64,000 nt of DNA, taken from assembly GCF_009905545.1 (NCBI RefSeq), contig NZ_JAAALB010000020.1, positions 1-64,000 of the forward strand. The letters run 5' to 3'. Positions 46,993 through 54,569 of this stretch are shown piece by piece. This DNA is from Cellulophaga sp. BC115SP. Lineage in GTDB: Bacteria > Bacteroidota > Bacteroidia > Cytophagales > Spirosomataceae. Within the stretch, counting starts at the first letter, position 1; every line of letters starts with the position of its first letter. Made by a program: the position numbers and the translations under genes. Below the pieces are notes generated by a model. The model did not search any database, was not told the origin of the DNA, and saw only the letters and a program-made list of their open reading frames with translations.

Positions 46993-47988
46993 TTACTTCT
47001 CAGAAAGCACGAAAGTATTTCCTGTTTTGGATAATTTGAGGTCTAATAATTCTACAATGGTATTTAGCAATTCTTCTGCATTTTGGGCTTTATAGGAACC
47101 TACAAGGGTTTTTTTAGCCAAGGAATCACTTTGTAATTTTACTTTTACGCCATAATTTTCTTCCATAATTTGAGTAAACTCAAACAGGTTGGTATCTTCA
47201 AAAATCAATCTGTTTTGTTGCCATGCAATAATAGGGTCAAAGGTCTTGGCGGTATCTTTTTGTACATGATTTCGAATATCAAGCTTGACCAACTCGCCAG
47301 GACGCATGGTGATTTCTTTTTTGACTTTGTTTTCTTGATATTCTAATCTTACTTTTCCTTTATTGAGCATTACTTTTGCGCCTCTTTCTCGACTAAAGAC
47401 ACTAAATTCTGTACCTAATACCACCACTTCAAAATTACGTTGCGTTTTTACGATAAACTTCTGATTGTCAGGTGTATGGGTAACCGAAAATACAGCTTCG
47501 CCGATTAGCTCCACTTCTCTGTTTTTAGTGCCAAATCCAAATCTTGGGACTTTCAGGGTTGAATTGGCATTGAGTGTTACCATGGTGCCATCGACCAATT
47601 GAATTTTATCCACTTGACCAAAGTTCGTCTCATAAATTTGATATTGAAAATGGTCTCTAAAATACCAAGAACCTAAACCAATCATCAAACATGCTGCTGC
47701 TATTTGGCTGATTTTGAACCATATATTGCTTTTGTCCTCTGTTTCATTATCTATAGCAGTAATGACATCATGGTCGGTTTGTTCCATGATTTGTTTAAAA
47801 TCTTGGAGGCGTTTTTCTACAGATGGATTGTATTGAGGATGTTGTGTTTCCCATTCTAACAACCATAAATAAAACAATTCTTGGTTTTGCGTTTTTTTGA
47901 GCCATTCTTCTATATGTTGCTTTTGCAGAGGCGAACTTTTCCCTGCAAAATGCTCAAAAAGTATATGTCTATTCACTACAGATTCCAT
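46993..47988 (-). CDS. FecR-family anti-sigma factor of the lyase locus
   Basis: This 331-residue single-pass inner-membrane protein has a cytoplasmic N-terminus (1-91) containing the anti-sigma helices, a membrane helix (about 92-110; FKISQIAAACLMIGLGSWYF), and a periplasmic FecR domain (VDKIQLVDGTMVTLNANSTL, FIVKTQRNFEVVVLGTEFSV) with a C-terminal STN-contact region. It transmits occupancy of the SusC transporter to the sigma factor 30 nt upstream. All four genes (sigma, FecR, SusC, SusD) run in one direction with gaps of about 30 nt. Confidence 0.9.
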   Translation of the reverse strand: MESVVNRHILFEHFAGKSSPLQKQHIEEWLKKTQNQELFYLWLLEWETQHPQYNPSVEKRLQDFKQIMEQTDHDVITAIDNETEDKSNIWFKISQIAAACLMIGLGSWYFRDHFQYQIYETNFGQVDKIQLVDGTMVTLNANSTLKVPRFGFGTKNREVELIGEAVFSVTHTPDNQKFIVKTQRNFEVVVLGTEFSVFSRERGAKVMLNKGKVRLEYQENKVKKEITMRPGELVKLDIRNHVQKDTAKTFDPIIAWQQNRLIFEDTNLFEFTQIMEENYGVKVKLQSDSLAKKTLVGSYKAQNAEELLNTIVELLDLKLSKTGNTFVLSEK

Positions 47989-48018
47989 AATTTTTCAACG
48001 TGTTTGTTTATCAGGTTT

Positions 48019-48675
48019 TTAAAATAAAAAGTATAGACTAATCCATAAAAATAGGTCTTTGAGGCCAAACTTCAGGGCTTGTATTGCTTTGTGAATATGT
48101 GTTTCGACGGTGCGATGTGAAATATCAAGCTCGTCGGCAATTTCTTTAGCCTTTTTACCTTCAAAGCGATTCATCAAAAAAACTTTTTGACACTGCTTAG
48201 GTAATGTATTGATTATCAGTTCAATTTTCTGGTGTAGCTCTTCATATTGCATAATTTGCTCTGGAAGTTCGGCACCTTCGATATGGTAGACTTTCTCAAG
48301 CGAATCACTTTGCTTGAACTCATTAGCTAGATAATTCAGGGCTCTGTTGCGAACTGCTCTAAACAAATAGGCACGATAAGATGTTGTGACCGATTGGTAA
48401 GCCTGAGTTTTCCAAAAATTACAAAAGACATCACTGACAATATCCTCGGCTACCTCTTTGATATATACGTACCTGATGGCGTGTGAGCAAAGCGCTCGAT
48501 AATACATCCCAAAAAGTATTTCACAACCTTTTTGTGGATGCGTCTGAAAAGCAAGCTTTGCCGCCAGTTCAGCTCCATCAATAATTCTCCCCTCTGTTTC
48601 TGGTTGTGGCTCTACAAATTCCAAAGCTGGATTATCATTTTCAGTAGTTATAGATTTAGGTTCTTGACGAATCAT
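48019..48675 (-). CDS. ECF RNA polymerase sigma factor of the lyase locus
   Basis: This 218-residue ECF sigma factor has region 2 (about 55-125; GCEILFGMYYRALCSHAIRY, EDIVSDVFCNFWKTQ) and region 4 (about 160-210; LPKQCQKVFLMNRFEGKKAKEIADEL, HRTVETHIHKAIQALK). I use the ATG at 48675; a GTG 15 nt upstream is possible. It should activate this locus when the cognate receptor signals through FecR. The 442-bp gap upstream contains heptamer repeats and a hairpin but no gene. Confidence 0.9.
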   Translation of the reverse strand: MIRQEPKSITTENDNPALEFVEPQPETEGRIIDGAELAAKLAFQTHPQKGCEILFGMYYRALCSHAIRYVYIKEVAEDIVSDVFCNFWKTQAYQSVTTSYRAYLFRAVRNRALNYLANEFKQSDSLEKVYHIEGAELPEQIMQYEELHQKIELIINTLPKQCQKVFLMNRFEGKKAKEIADELDISHRTVETHIHKAIQALKFGLKDLFLWISLYFLF

Positions 48676-48831
48676 AGTATAGTCTTTCACACATTTTGAT
48701 GCTATTATACTGTAAAGACAAAAATGGTGTAAAAACTACGTAGTGAAAAATGAGATTTTTTTAAAAATTTTAAGAAAAAGTATTTTATATCTAATTTTTT
48801 AGGATTGATATTGGAAATTGTACCATAAAAA

Positions 48832-48857
48832 AGGTGCTGAATAAGTATCCAGCACCT
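48832..48857 (-). terminator. Hairpin downstream of the sulfatase gene
   Basis: AGGTGCTG (48832-48839) pairs with CAGCACCT (48850-48857) across a 10-nt loop, flanked on the minus-strand exit side by a T-run (complement of CATAAAAA). It lies about 260 nt beyond the sulfatase stop and about 155 nt before the sigma factor start, so it could end the sulfatase transcript. Confidence 0.55.
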
Positions 48858-48910
48858 GTGTAAAAAGCATCAATTTGGGATGTTGTATTTTTGATTGCGG
48901 AAGTATAGCT

Positions 48911-49117
48911 ATCCAAAATCCCGAAATCAACAATCCCAAATCAGAACTTTACGAAGGAATTCTAACTATTGCGGATTTGGGATTTCTGATTTCGGAAATA
49001 AAGTAAAATACCTTTATTTTTTACAAAATATAGAAGTTTACACTTCCGAAATCCAACATCCGATATCCGAAATAAATGGTTTTTATAATCCTTCGTACAG
49101 TCCTGATCCCAAATCCG
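48911..49117. repeat. Phased heptamer repeat field with internal inversion, abutting the sulfatase stop
   Basis: Blocks in 7-bp phase include ATCCAAA, ATCCCGA, AATCAAC, AATCCCA, AATCAGA (from 48911) and TTGCGGA, TTTGGGA, TTTCTGA, TTTCGGA (from about 48969). Then come ACTTCCG, AAATCCA, ACATCCG, ATATCCG and, nearest the gene, CCTGATC, CCAAATC. The second block is the reverse-complement sense of the others: CGGATTTGGGAT (48972-48983) matches ATCCCAAATCCG (49106-49117) exactly. The field ends at the sulfatase stop codon. Confidence 0.65.
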
Positions 49118-50743
49118 TTATCGGAAGATTTTTCCACTCTTTTCTAGTTCTTTGTATTTGGCAATATACATTTTGTCTAGCTCTTCTGAGTCTTTGTATT
49201 TGATACGTAATTGGGCTAGTTTTTTATGTAAATCTGCTTTGATTTTGGCATAGGCAGGGTCATTATAGACGTTTTTGAGCTCGTTTTTATCTTTTCTTCT
49301 ATCATATAATTCCCATTCATCTACATCATAATAGAAGTGGATAAGCTTAAATTGTTCCGTTACAATACCATAATGGCGTTTTACCATGTGTACACTTGGG
49401 TATTCGTAATAGTGATAATAAGCGGCATCTCTAAAGTTTTTGCCTTGCCCTTTAAAGATAGGAATCAGACTTTCGCCTTGCATATCTGAAGGAGGTTTGA
49501 TACCCGCTGCTTCAAGGAAAGTCTGCGCAAAATCCAGATTCTGAACCATCTGAGAGTTTTTAGAGCCTGCTTTGATAATCCCTGGCCATTTTACGATTAA
49601 AGGAGTTTTGAAAGATTCATCAAAAATAAATCGTTTGTCAAACCAGCCGTGCTCGCCTAAGTAAAACCCTTGGTCAGAAGTATAAACGACAATTGTATTT
49701 TCATCCAAACCGTTTTCCTTCAAGAAATCTAAAACTTTTCCAACGCCCTCATCCACCGAAGCAATACAACCTAGATAGTCTTGCATATAACGCTGGTAAC
49801 GCCACTGCATTTTTTCTTTTTCGGTCATGCTTGGGTATTTCTTCATAAATTCTTCATTCATAGGTCGGTAAGTGTCGTCCCAAACCTTTCTTTGTTCAGG
49901 ATTCATGCGACCAACGGTTGCATTGTACAAAGCAATATCATAAGAATGAGATTCTTTGATACCCAATTTTTTCATATTTTCTGGGAAAACCTTGGAGTCT
50001 CCAGCCCAGTTCATGTGCTTAAGAAGATTCATTTCAGCTTCCTTGGCAGCACTTCCACGACCTTCGTAATTATCGAAAAGGGTACTTGGTTCTGGGAAAG
50101 TTTTATGAATAAATTCTTTATAATGACGTTCGGCAGGAATCCATTCGCGGTGTGGAGCTTTGTGCAAATATGCCAAAAAGAAAGGTTTATCTGGATCTCT
50201 TTCATTTTTGAGCCAGTTGAGCGTAATATCTGTGATAAGGTCAGTTACATAACCCATAAGTTTTTTAGGACCTTCTTTTTTGGTAATGATGTCAGGATTA
50301 TAGTAATTACCTTGGTCTGGTAAAATCTGGAACTCATCAAAGCCTTTTGGATTATTACCAAAATGTAATTTTCCAAACATAGCTGTCTGATAACCATTGG
50401 CTTGTAATAGCTGAGGGAATGTAATATTAGTAGTGTCAAATGGAAAATAGTTGTCAACCTTTCCGTTGATATGACTATGTTTTCCTGTTAAAATTACTGC
50501 TCGTGAAGGCGCACAAATCGAGTTAGTTACGCAAGCATTGGTAAAAAGCATACCATCTTTGGCGATTCTGTCGATGTTGGGTGTGCTTGTGAGACGTTTA
50601 TCATAAGCTGAAATCGCCTGATAAGCATGGTCGTCAGACATGATAAAAACAATATTCGGACGTTTGGGCTTATGCGGTTTTAGTGCCATAAATACACTAA
50701 CTGTACCTACTAGTAGTAGTAGGATAACGGAAATTTTTTTCAT
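49118..50743 (-). CDS. Family S1 sulfatase (formylglycine-dependent)
   Basis: This 541-residue exported sulfatase hydrolyses sulfate esters from a glycan. It has an N-terminal hydrophobic signal/anchor (about 4-21), calcium-binding Asp37-Asp38 in FIMSDDHAY, the formylglycine motif CAPSR (Cys77, within VTNSICAPSRAVILTGK), and further metal ligands in TSDQGFYLGEHGWFDKR. Activity requires a formylglycine-generating or anSME enzyme, not in this window. The DDHAYQAISAY and TNSICAPSR context resembles N-acetylglucosamine-6-sulfatases of heparan sulfate loci, which fits the lyase and GH88 nearby. It lies upstream of the sigma gene, in its own transcript. Confidence 0.9.
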   Translation of the reverse strand: MKKISVILLLLVGTVSVFMALKPHKPKRPNIVFIMSDDHAYQAISAYDKRLTSTPNIDRIAKDGMLFTNACVTNSICAPSRAVILTGKHSHINGKVDNYFPFDTTNITFPQLLQANGYQTAMFGKLHFGNNPKGFDEFQILPDQGNYYNPDIITKKEGPKKLMGYVTDLITDITLNWLKNERDPDKPFFLAYLHKAPHREWIPAERHYKEFIHKTFPEPSTLFDNYEGRGSAAKEAEMNLLKHMNWAGDSKVFPENMKKLGIKESHSYDIALYNATVGRMNPEQRKVWDDTYRPMNEEFMKKYPSMTEKEKMQWRYQRYMQDYLGCIASVDEGVGKVLDFLKENGLDENTIVVYTSDQGFYLGEHGWFDKRFIFDESFKTPLIVKWPGIIKAGSKNSQMVQNLDFAQTFLEAAGIKPPSDMQGESLIPIFKGQGKNFRDAAYYHYYEYPSVHMVKRHYGIVTEQFKLIHFYYDVDEWELYDRRKDKNELKNVYNDPAYAKIKADLHKKLAQLRIKYKDSEELDKMYIAKYKELEKSGKIFR

Positions 50744-50932
50744 AGATAGATAGTTAAAAGGTTGAAATTGGGTCTAAAAATAGAAAATCGCTTTAATGTT
50801 TCAAAGTGATACAATTAAATTTGCCCATATATTTTAAGCGAAAATGCCAAAATATGCTGCTGATTTTCACGACTCAAATGTAATACCGAATTAAACAAAA
50901 AGAGTCTTGATTTCTCAAAACTCTTTTGGGGC

Positions 50933-52009
50933 TTAAATAGAAATATAAACTTCTCCTTTACTTATCAATCTTGCTGTTCGAATAACGCCTGAGGATTTAA
51001 TGTCAACTTCTTGATTTTCAGTTAAGTATTCTAAATTTACAGTAAATTCACCTGAAGGGTGCTCGACTGAAAAGAACGAGCTATTTTCGGCGTAATGAGC
51101 AGTGTGTTGGGTAATACTCTTTGGTAAAATACAAGCTGTCGCCACCGAGACGGCTGCCAAAACGCCAATAGCTTCATGCACCACATGAGGAATAAACATT
51201 CGGGTATGTAATACTCCTCCTTGAATTGGTGGAGCAATCAGACACATTTTAGGAATGGTCTGCTGGCTTACATCACCGAGCTGCATCTTTTCACCAGCAA
51301 CGAGTCGAATAGCTTCAATCGTTTGTTTTAACGGCTCATTCGCTTCAAGTTCTGATATACTTTCGTAACCGCTCAACCCAAAGTCCGATGCTCGCATGAT
51401 TACCACAGGCATTCCATTGTCTATACAAGTTGCCTCTATACCATGGATTATATCGATATTATTACCCGTTGGCAAAAGTGCACCACAGGTAGCGCCAACG
51501 GTTTCTAAATAATTACAAATAATTGGCGCTGAAGTTCCAACCACACCATCAATTTTGGTATTTCCATTATATTGTACTTGATAATCAGGTGTTTGAACTA
51601 TCACTTCACAAATTCCACCTGTATTTACCATATTTATTTTGGCGCTTGTGGTTGGAGAATTAGCTTTGAAAATTCCGCTCTCAATCGCAAAAGGCAGAAC
51701 GCCCGCTAACATATTTCCACAAGTTTGGAGCGTCGAAACCTTACCTTTACCTATCTGAACTTGTACAAAAAAGTAGTCTAAATCTGCCTCAGGAATTGAC
51801 GAGGGACTCACAATGGCAATTTTACTACTCAATGACGAACCACCTCCCAAACCATCTATTTGTCGACCATCTCCTTGCGTTGTTCCTTCAATGGCTGCAA
51901 TAAGATACTGATTTCGAAGGTTTTCATCTTCAGGTAAATCTTTTTTCAAGAAAAAAAGCCCTTTTGAACTTCCCCCTCGAAAGTGCATATATGGAATGGC
52001 TAATTGCAT
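50933..52009 (-). CDS. PrpF-family isomerase, probable 4-oxalomesaconate tautomerase (GalD/LigU-like)
   Basis: This 358-residue protein has the diaminopimelate-epimerase-like fold of PrpF/GalD. It should interconvert keto/enol or double-bond isomers of 4-oxalomesaconate in the meta-cleavage of gallate or protocatechuate. Visible marks are RGGSSKG (11-17), GGGSSLSSK (55-63) and the catalytic-type cysteine in LQTCGNMLAG (Cys97). A plain PrpF (2-methylaconitate isomerase) cannot be excluded by sequence. The neighbouring hydratase and aldolase make the aromatic role far likelier. It overlaps the dehydrogenase gene before it by 10 nt, so the two are translationally coupled. Confidence 0.82.
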   Translation of the reverse strand: MQLAIPYMHFRGGSSKGLFFLKKDLPEDENLRNQYLIAAIEGTTQGDGRQIDGLGGGSSLSSKIAIVSPSSIPEADLDYFFVQVQIGKGKVSTLQTCGNMLAGVLPFAIESGIFKANSPTTSAKINMVNTGGICEVIVQTPDYQVQYNGNTKIDGVVGTSAPIICNYLETVGATCGALLPTGNNIDIIHGIEATCIDNGMPVVIMRASDFGLSGYESISELEANEPLKQTIEAIRLVAGEKMQLGDVSQQTIPKMCLIAPPIQGGVLHTRMFIPHVVHEAIGVLAAVSVATACILPKSITQHTAHYAENSSFFSVEHPSGEFTVNLEYLTENQEVDIKSSGVIRTARLISKGEVYISI

Positions 52010-52773
52010 GATTTTAAGAGCTTTTCAAGGTTGTTTCTTGTGCCACGAGTAACAATTGGTTCCACTCCTTTGTCTTCCAACATTTCGATGACGGCTTCCA
52101 TTTCGTGCATTCTACGCAAAGCGTGTGTACGACTTCCTTCCACAAATCGGTTGATAAGTTCGTCATTGCCACCAACCAGCGAACTAATTTGTCCTCTGAT
52201 GTAGGCTTCCATCCCGAAGGCTTCACCAGCTTCCATGGCTTCGCAGATAACTGCCGCTATGCCTTTGTAAACAATAGAGCGTAAAAGTTTTCGAGTTGCC
52301 GCATCTCCAATGACACTATTTTCGACTGAAGAAATATTGAGGTTCAAGGGTTTTACAAAATCTAAAAAATCTGAAGTATATTCTCCTGCCGCTAAAATAG
52401 GCGTTAAAATGCCTTTGGGAGGAACAGGCGCCATAATCGCCAAATCGATAACTTTGATTTGAGTCGGTGCTAGAATTTTGGCAATAGCGATTTTCTTTTG
52501 TGGTCCTGAGGTATTCATTTCACAAAAAAACTGATGTGGTTTTGCAACCGTCGCTATTTCTTGAGCAATTTCGATAGAGGCAGAAGACAAGTTAACACTC
52601 AATATCAAGTCCGCATAGCTTGCGGCCTCTGCGTTACCTTCAACTAACTGAATATCAGGATGTAATTTGTATCTAGGCTCAGGGTCGTAACCCCAGATTT
52701 GATGTCCTTTTTCTACTAAATCATTGGCAAAGCGAGCTCCAGCCTCGCCTAAACCTAATATGGCTATTTTCAT
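52000..52773 (-). CDS. 6-phosphogluconate-dehydrogenase-like NAD(P)-dependent oxidoreductase with DUF1932-type C-terminus
   Basis: This 257-residue cytoplasmic oxidoreductase has a Rossmann motif GLGEAG (7-12), the beta-hydroxyacid dehydrogenase-like stretch FCEMNTSGPQKK (about 87-98), and a helical C-terminal domain (KLLRSIVYKGIAAVICEAME, about 162-181) of the DUF1932 type. Its substrate is unknown. In this setting it may act on a carbonyl or hydroxy intermediate of the meta-cleavage route, perhaps replacing the LigC dehydrogenase, which is of a different family. It is separated from the aldolase gene by the 380-bp tandem-repeat gap and overlaps the tautomerase gene. Confidence 0.75.
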   Translation of the reverse strand: MKIAILGLGEAGARFANDLVEKGHQIWGYDPEPRYKLHPDIQLVEGNAEAASYADLILSVNLSSASIEIAQEIATVAKPHQFFCEMNTSGPQKKIAIAKILAPTQIKVIDLAIMAPVPPKGILTPILAAGEYTSDFLDFVKPLNLNISSVENSVIGDAATRKLLRSIVYKGIAAVICEAMEAGEAFGMEAYIRGQISSLVGGNDELINRFVEGSRTHALRRMHEMEAVIEMLEDKGVEPIVTRGTRNNLEKLLKSCN

Positions 52774-52817
52774 AAAATTCTTAATTTAAAACTTCAAAAT
52801 ATGCCTTTGTTAAAGTT

Positions 52818-53153
52818 ATGCCTTTGTTGGAGTTATCTCCAACAAACTTGCGTCAGCAACAAATCAACTATCTTGTATTCATCTAGTTTGACTAGTTGCT
52901 GACGCCTATATCGTTAGAGACAACTTTATGCTTTTGTTGGAATTATTTCCAACAAACTTGCGTAAGCAACAAACTAACTATCTTGTATTCTCTTAGCTTG
53001 GCTAGTTGCTGACGCCTATCTCGTTGGAGACAACTCCAACGATGGCGAAATCTCCAACAAACTTACGTCAGCAACAAATCAACTATCTTGTATTCTCTTA
53101 GCTTGGCTTGTTTCTGACGCCTATCTCGTTGGAGAAAACTCCAACGATGGCAC
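52818..53153. repeat. Three tandem copies of a 105-114 bp hairpin-bearing element
   Basis: Units at 52818-52927, 52928-53041 and 53042-53146 start with ATG-C/G and share the invariant AACTATCTTGTATTC (at 52866, 52976, 53081). In unit 1, TTTGTTGGAG/CTCCAACAAA (52823-52846) and GCGTCAGCAAC/GTTGCTGACGC (52850-52905) form two hairpins. Unit 3 has lost about 9 bp at its start. The array fills the 380-bp gap 52774-53153 between the aldolase and dehydrogenase genes; no gene is seen in it. Units are contiguous with no spacers, so it is not CRISPR. Confidence 0.85.
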
Positions 53154-53771
53154 CTAATATCCAAACTTCTCATCCCAACCATAAATCTGTAACGACGTCT
53201 TTCCTTGTCTAAGTTGTTCACGAACCTTTTCTTCTTTGACCTCTCGTGCAATGGCTCTCTCGATGGTTTCTTCGATTTTTTCTTGAGGAATAATCACAAC
53301 GCCATCTCTATCTCCAACAACAATATCACTGGGATTGATAAGAATATTACCTATCATAATGGGTTCGTTGAGCGTACCATCACCATAATTGGAAGTGCCA
53401 TGAATACACAGTCCCCGACTAAACACTGGAAAACCCATCGCTTCAATATCGTCGGCATCACGTACACAAGCGTCGATTACTAAACCATTGATTCCTTTGG
53501 TTTTAGCTCCTAAACTCATGAGATCACCCCAATATCCTGCCTCATAAAACCCTGAACAATTGACAATTAACACATCTCCAGCATTTGCATAAGCATAGGC
53601 ACGATGCAAGAGCATATTGTCGCGAGGCATAGTCTGAACAGTGTACGCAGGTCCGCAGACTTTCATATTTTTCGCAATCGGCTTGATAGCTGAGGGTAAA
53701 TTCCCTTTTTTACCCATGGCTTCATGCAATGTGGCAGCCGAAAATTTGGCAAGTTCTTGTATTAAATCCAT
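53154..53771 (-). CDS. RraA-family 4-carboxy-4-hydroxy-2-oxoadipate aldolase (GalC/LigK-like)
   Basis: This 205-residue class II aldolase would split 4-carboxy-4-hydroxy-2-oxoadipate into pyruvate and oxaloacetate, the last step of meta-cleavage of gallate/protocatechuate. The family also decarboxylates oxaloacetate. The RraA/HMG-CHA aldolase motifs are present: GYWGDLMSLGAKTKG (79-93) and DACVRDADDIE (100-110, with Arg104-Asp105 for substrate and metal). It begins 3 nt after the hydratase gene, so the two are co-translated. RNase E inhibitor RraA shares the fold, but the operon makes the aldolase role the better reading. Confidence 0.85.
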   Translation of the reverse strand: MDLIQELAKFSAATLHEAMGKKGNLPSAIKPIAKNMKVCGPAYTVQTMPRDNMLLHRAYAYANAGDVLIVNCSGFYEAGYWGDLMSLGAKTKGINGLVIDACVRDADDIEAMGFPVFSRGLCIHGTSNYGDGTLNEPIMIGNILINPSDIVVGDRDGVVIIPQEKIEETIERAIAREVKEEKVREQLRQGKTSLQIYGWDEKFGY

Positions 53772-53774
53772 AAC

Positions 53775-54494
53775 TTAAAAAATGGTATTAGTGACTCTTG
53801 GTACTTGACTTTGATGCGCTTCGGCAAACTGAACATTTTTTTGTCCAGAAATTCTTCTTGCATGATTCCCACGACGTGAGGCTAACTCGGCATAATAATC
53901 TCTGAGATACTTTTGAGCACCCATACAATCCATCGCTGCCATTTTTTTGTCCATTACCGAAGTAATATCTATATAGGTATCTGGTAAAAAGCCGCAAAGT
54001 TCTGGTTGGTGAGGCTCAAATGAATACCAAGCTGGCGGGTCGATATTCTTAAATGCACTCGGAACACCTGCTCCGCAAGACAACAATCTTGCACGCTGTG
54101 TGGCCTGAAATGCTAAGGGATGATCTGGATTAAAAGGGTCTTTTTCTGAGTGGGTTAGGATAACAGTCGGCTCAAAATCGCCGATAATATGGGTTAATTG
54201 GGTAATTCTTTCGTCTGAAATCAACATAGGATAATCGCCCCAGTCTAGAAATTGAATAGGAGTTTCTAAAATATCGGCTGCTTTTTGCGCCTGCTCGTGA
54301 CGGATTTCCTTTACATTATCGACACTTCTTTGCGGATTTTCTTTCCATAATTCCCCCGATTCGCCTCTTTCGCCGTAGGACATACAAATAACAAGGGTTT
54401 CGGCTCCTTCTTCAATGGCTTTGGCGATAGTTCCTGCTGAGCGCCAAACGAAATCTGCCGAATGAGCGCCTATGACTAATAATTTCTTTTTCAT
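53775..54494 (-). CDS. PIG-L/LmbE-family 4-oxalomesaconate hydratase (GalB-like)
   Basis: This 239-residue metal-dependent enzyme has the PIG-L fold. The usual AHPDDE motif is replaced by AHSADFVWR (His11, Asp14), a substitution I know from the Pseudomonas putida 4-oxalomesaconate hydratase GalB. The second zinc-site stretch is HSEKDPFNPDHPLAF. It would hydrate 4-oxalomesaconate to 4-carboxy-4-hydroxy-2-oxoadipate, substrate of the aldolase encoded 3 nt downstream. A sugar deacetylase role is less likely given the operon. Confidence 0.85.
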   Translation of the reverse strand: MKKKLLVIGAHSADFVWRSAGTIAKAIEEGAETLVICMSYGERGESGELWKENPQRSVDNVKEIRHEQAQKAADILETPIQFLDWGDYPMLISDERITQLTHIIGDFEPTVILTHSEKDPFNPDHPLAFQATQRARLLSCGAGVPSAFKNIDPPAWYSFEPHQPELCGFLPDTYIDITSVMDKKMAAMDCMGAQKYLRDYYAELASRRGNHARRISGQKNVQFAEAHQSQVPRVTNTIF

Positions 54495-54534
54495 GATAAT
54501 AATTGGTGGTTTTAAGAGACCTTATTTTCAAAAA

Positions 54535-54569
54535 ATTCAACACTCAATATTCAACGCTCAAAACTCGTA
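54535..54569. repeat. Phased heptamers overlapping the end of the dioxygenase gene
   Basis: Five 7-mers, ATTCAAC, ACTCAAT, ATTCAAC, GCTCAAA, ACTCGTA, run in phase across the stop codon (54558-54560) of the extradiol dioxygenase, so its last few codons lie inside the repeat. Confidence 0.6.

Noticed and set aside
48895-49203. Plus-strand open frame of 102 codons next to the sulfatase
   Set aside because: It consists of the heptamer repeat field and runs antisense into the sulfatase gene.
52818-53153. CRISPR-like array
   Set aside because: The units are contiguous, over 100 bp long and diverged, with no unique spacers; no cas gene is in the window.
53063-53251. Minus-strand open frame of 62 codons
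   Set aside because: It covers the third tandem repeat unit and the end of the aldolase gene in another frame.
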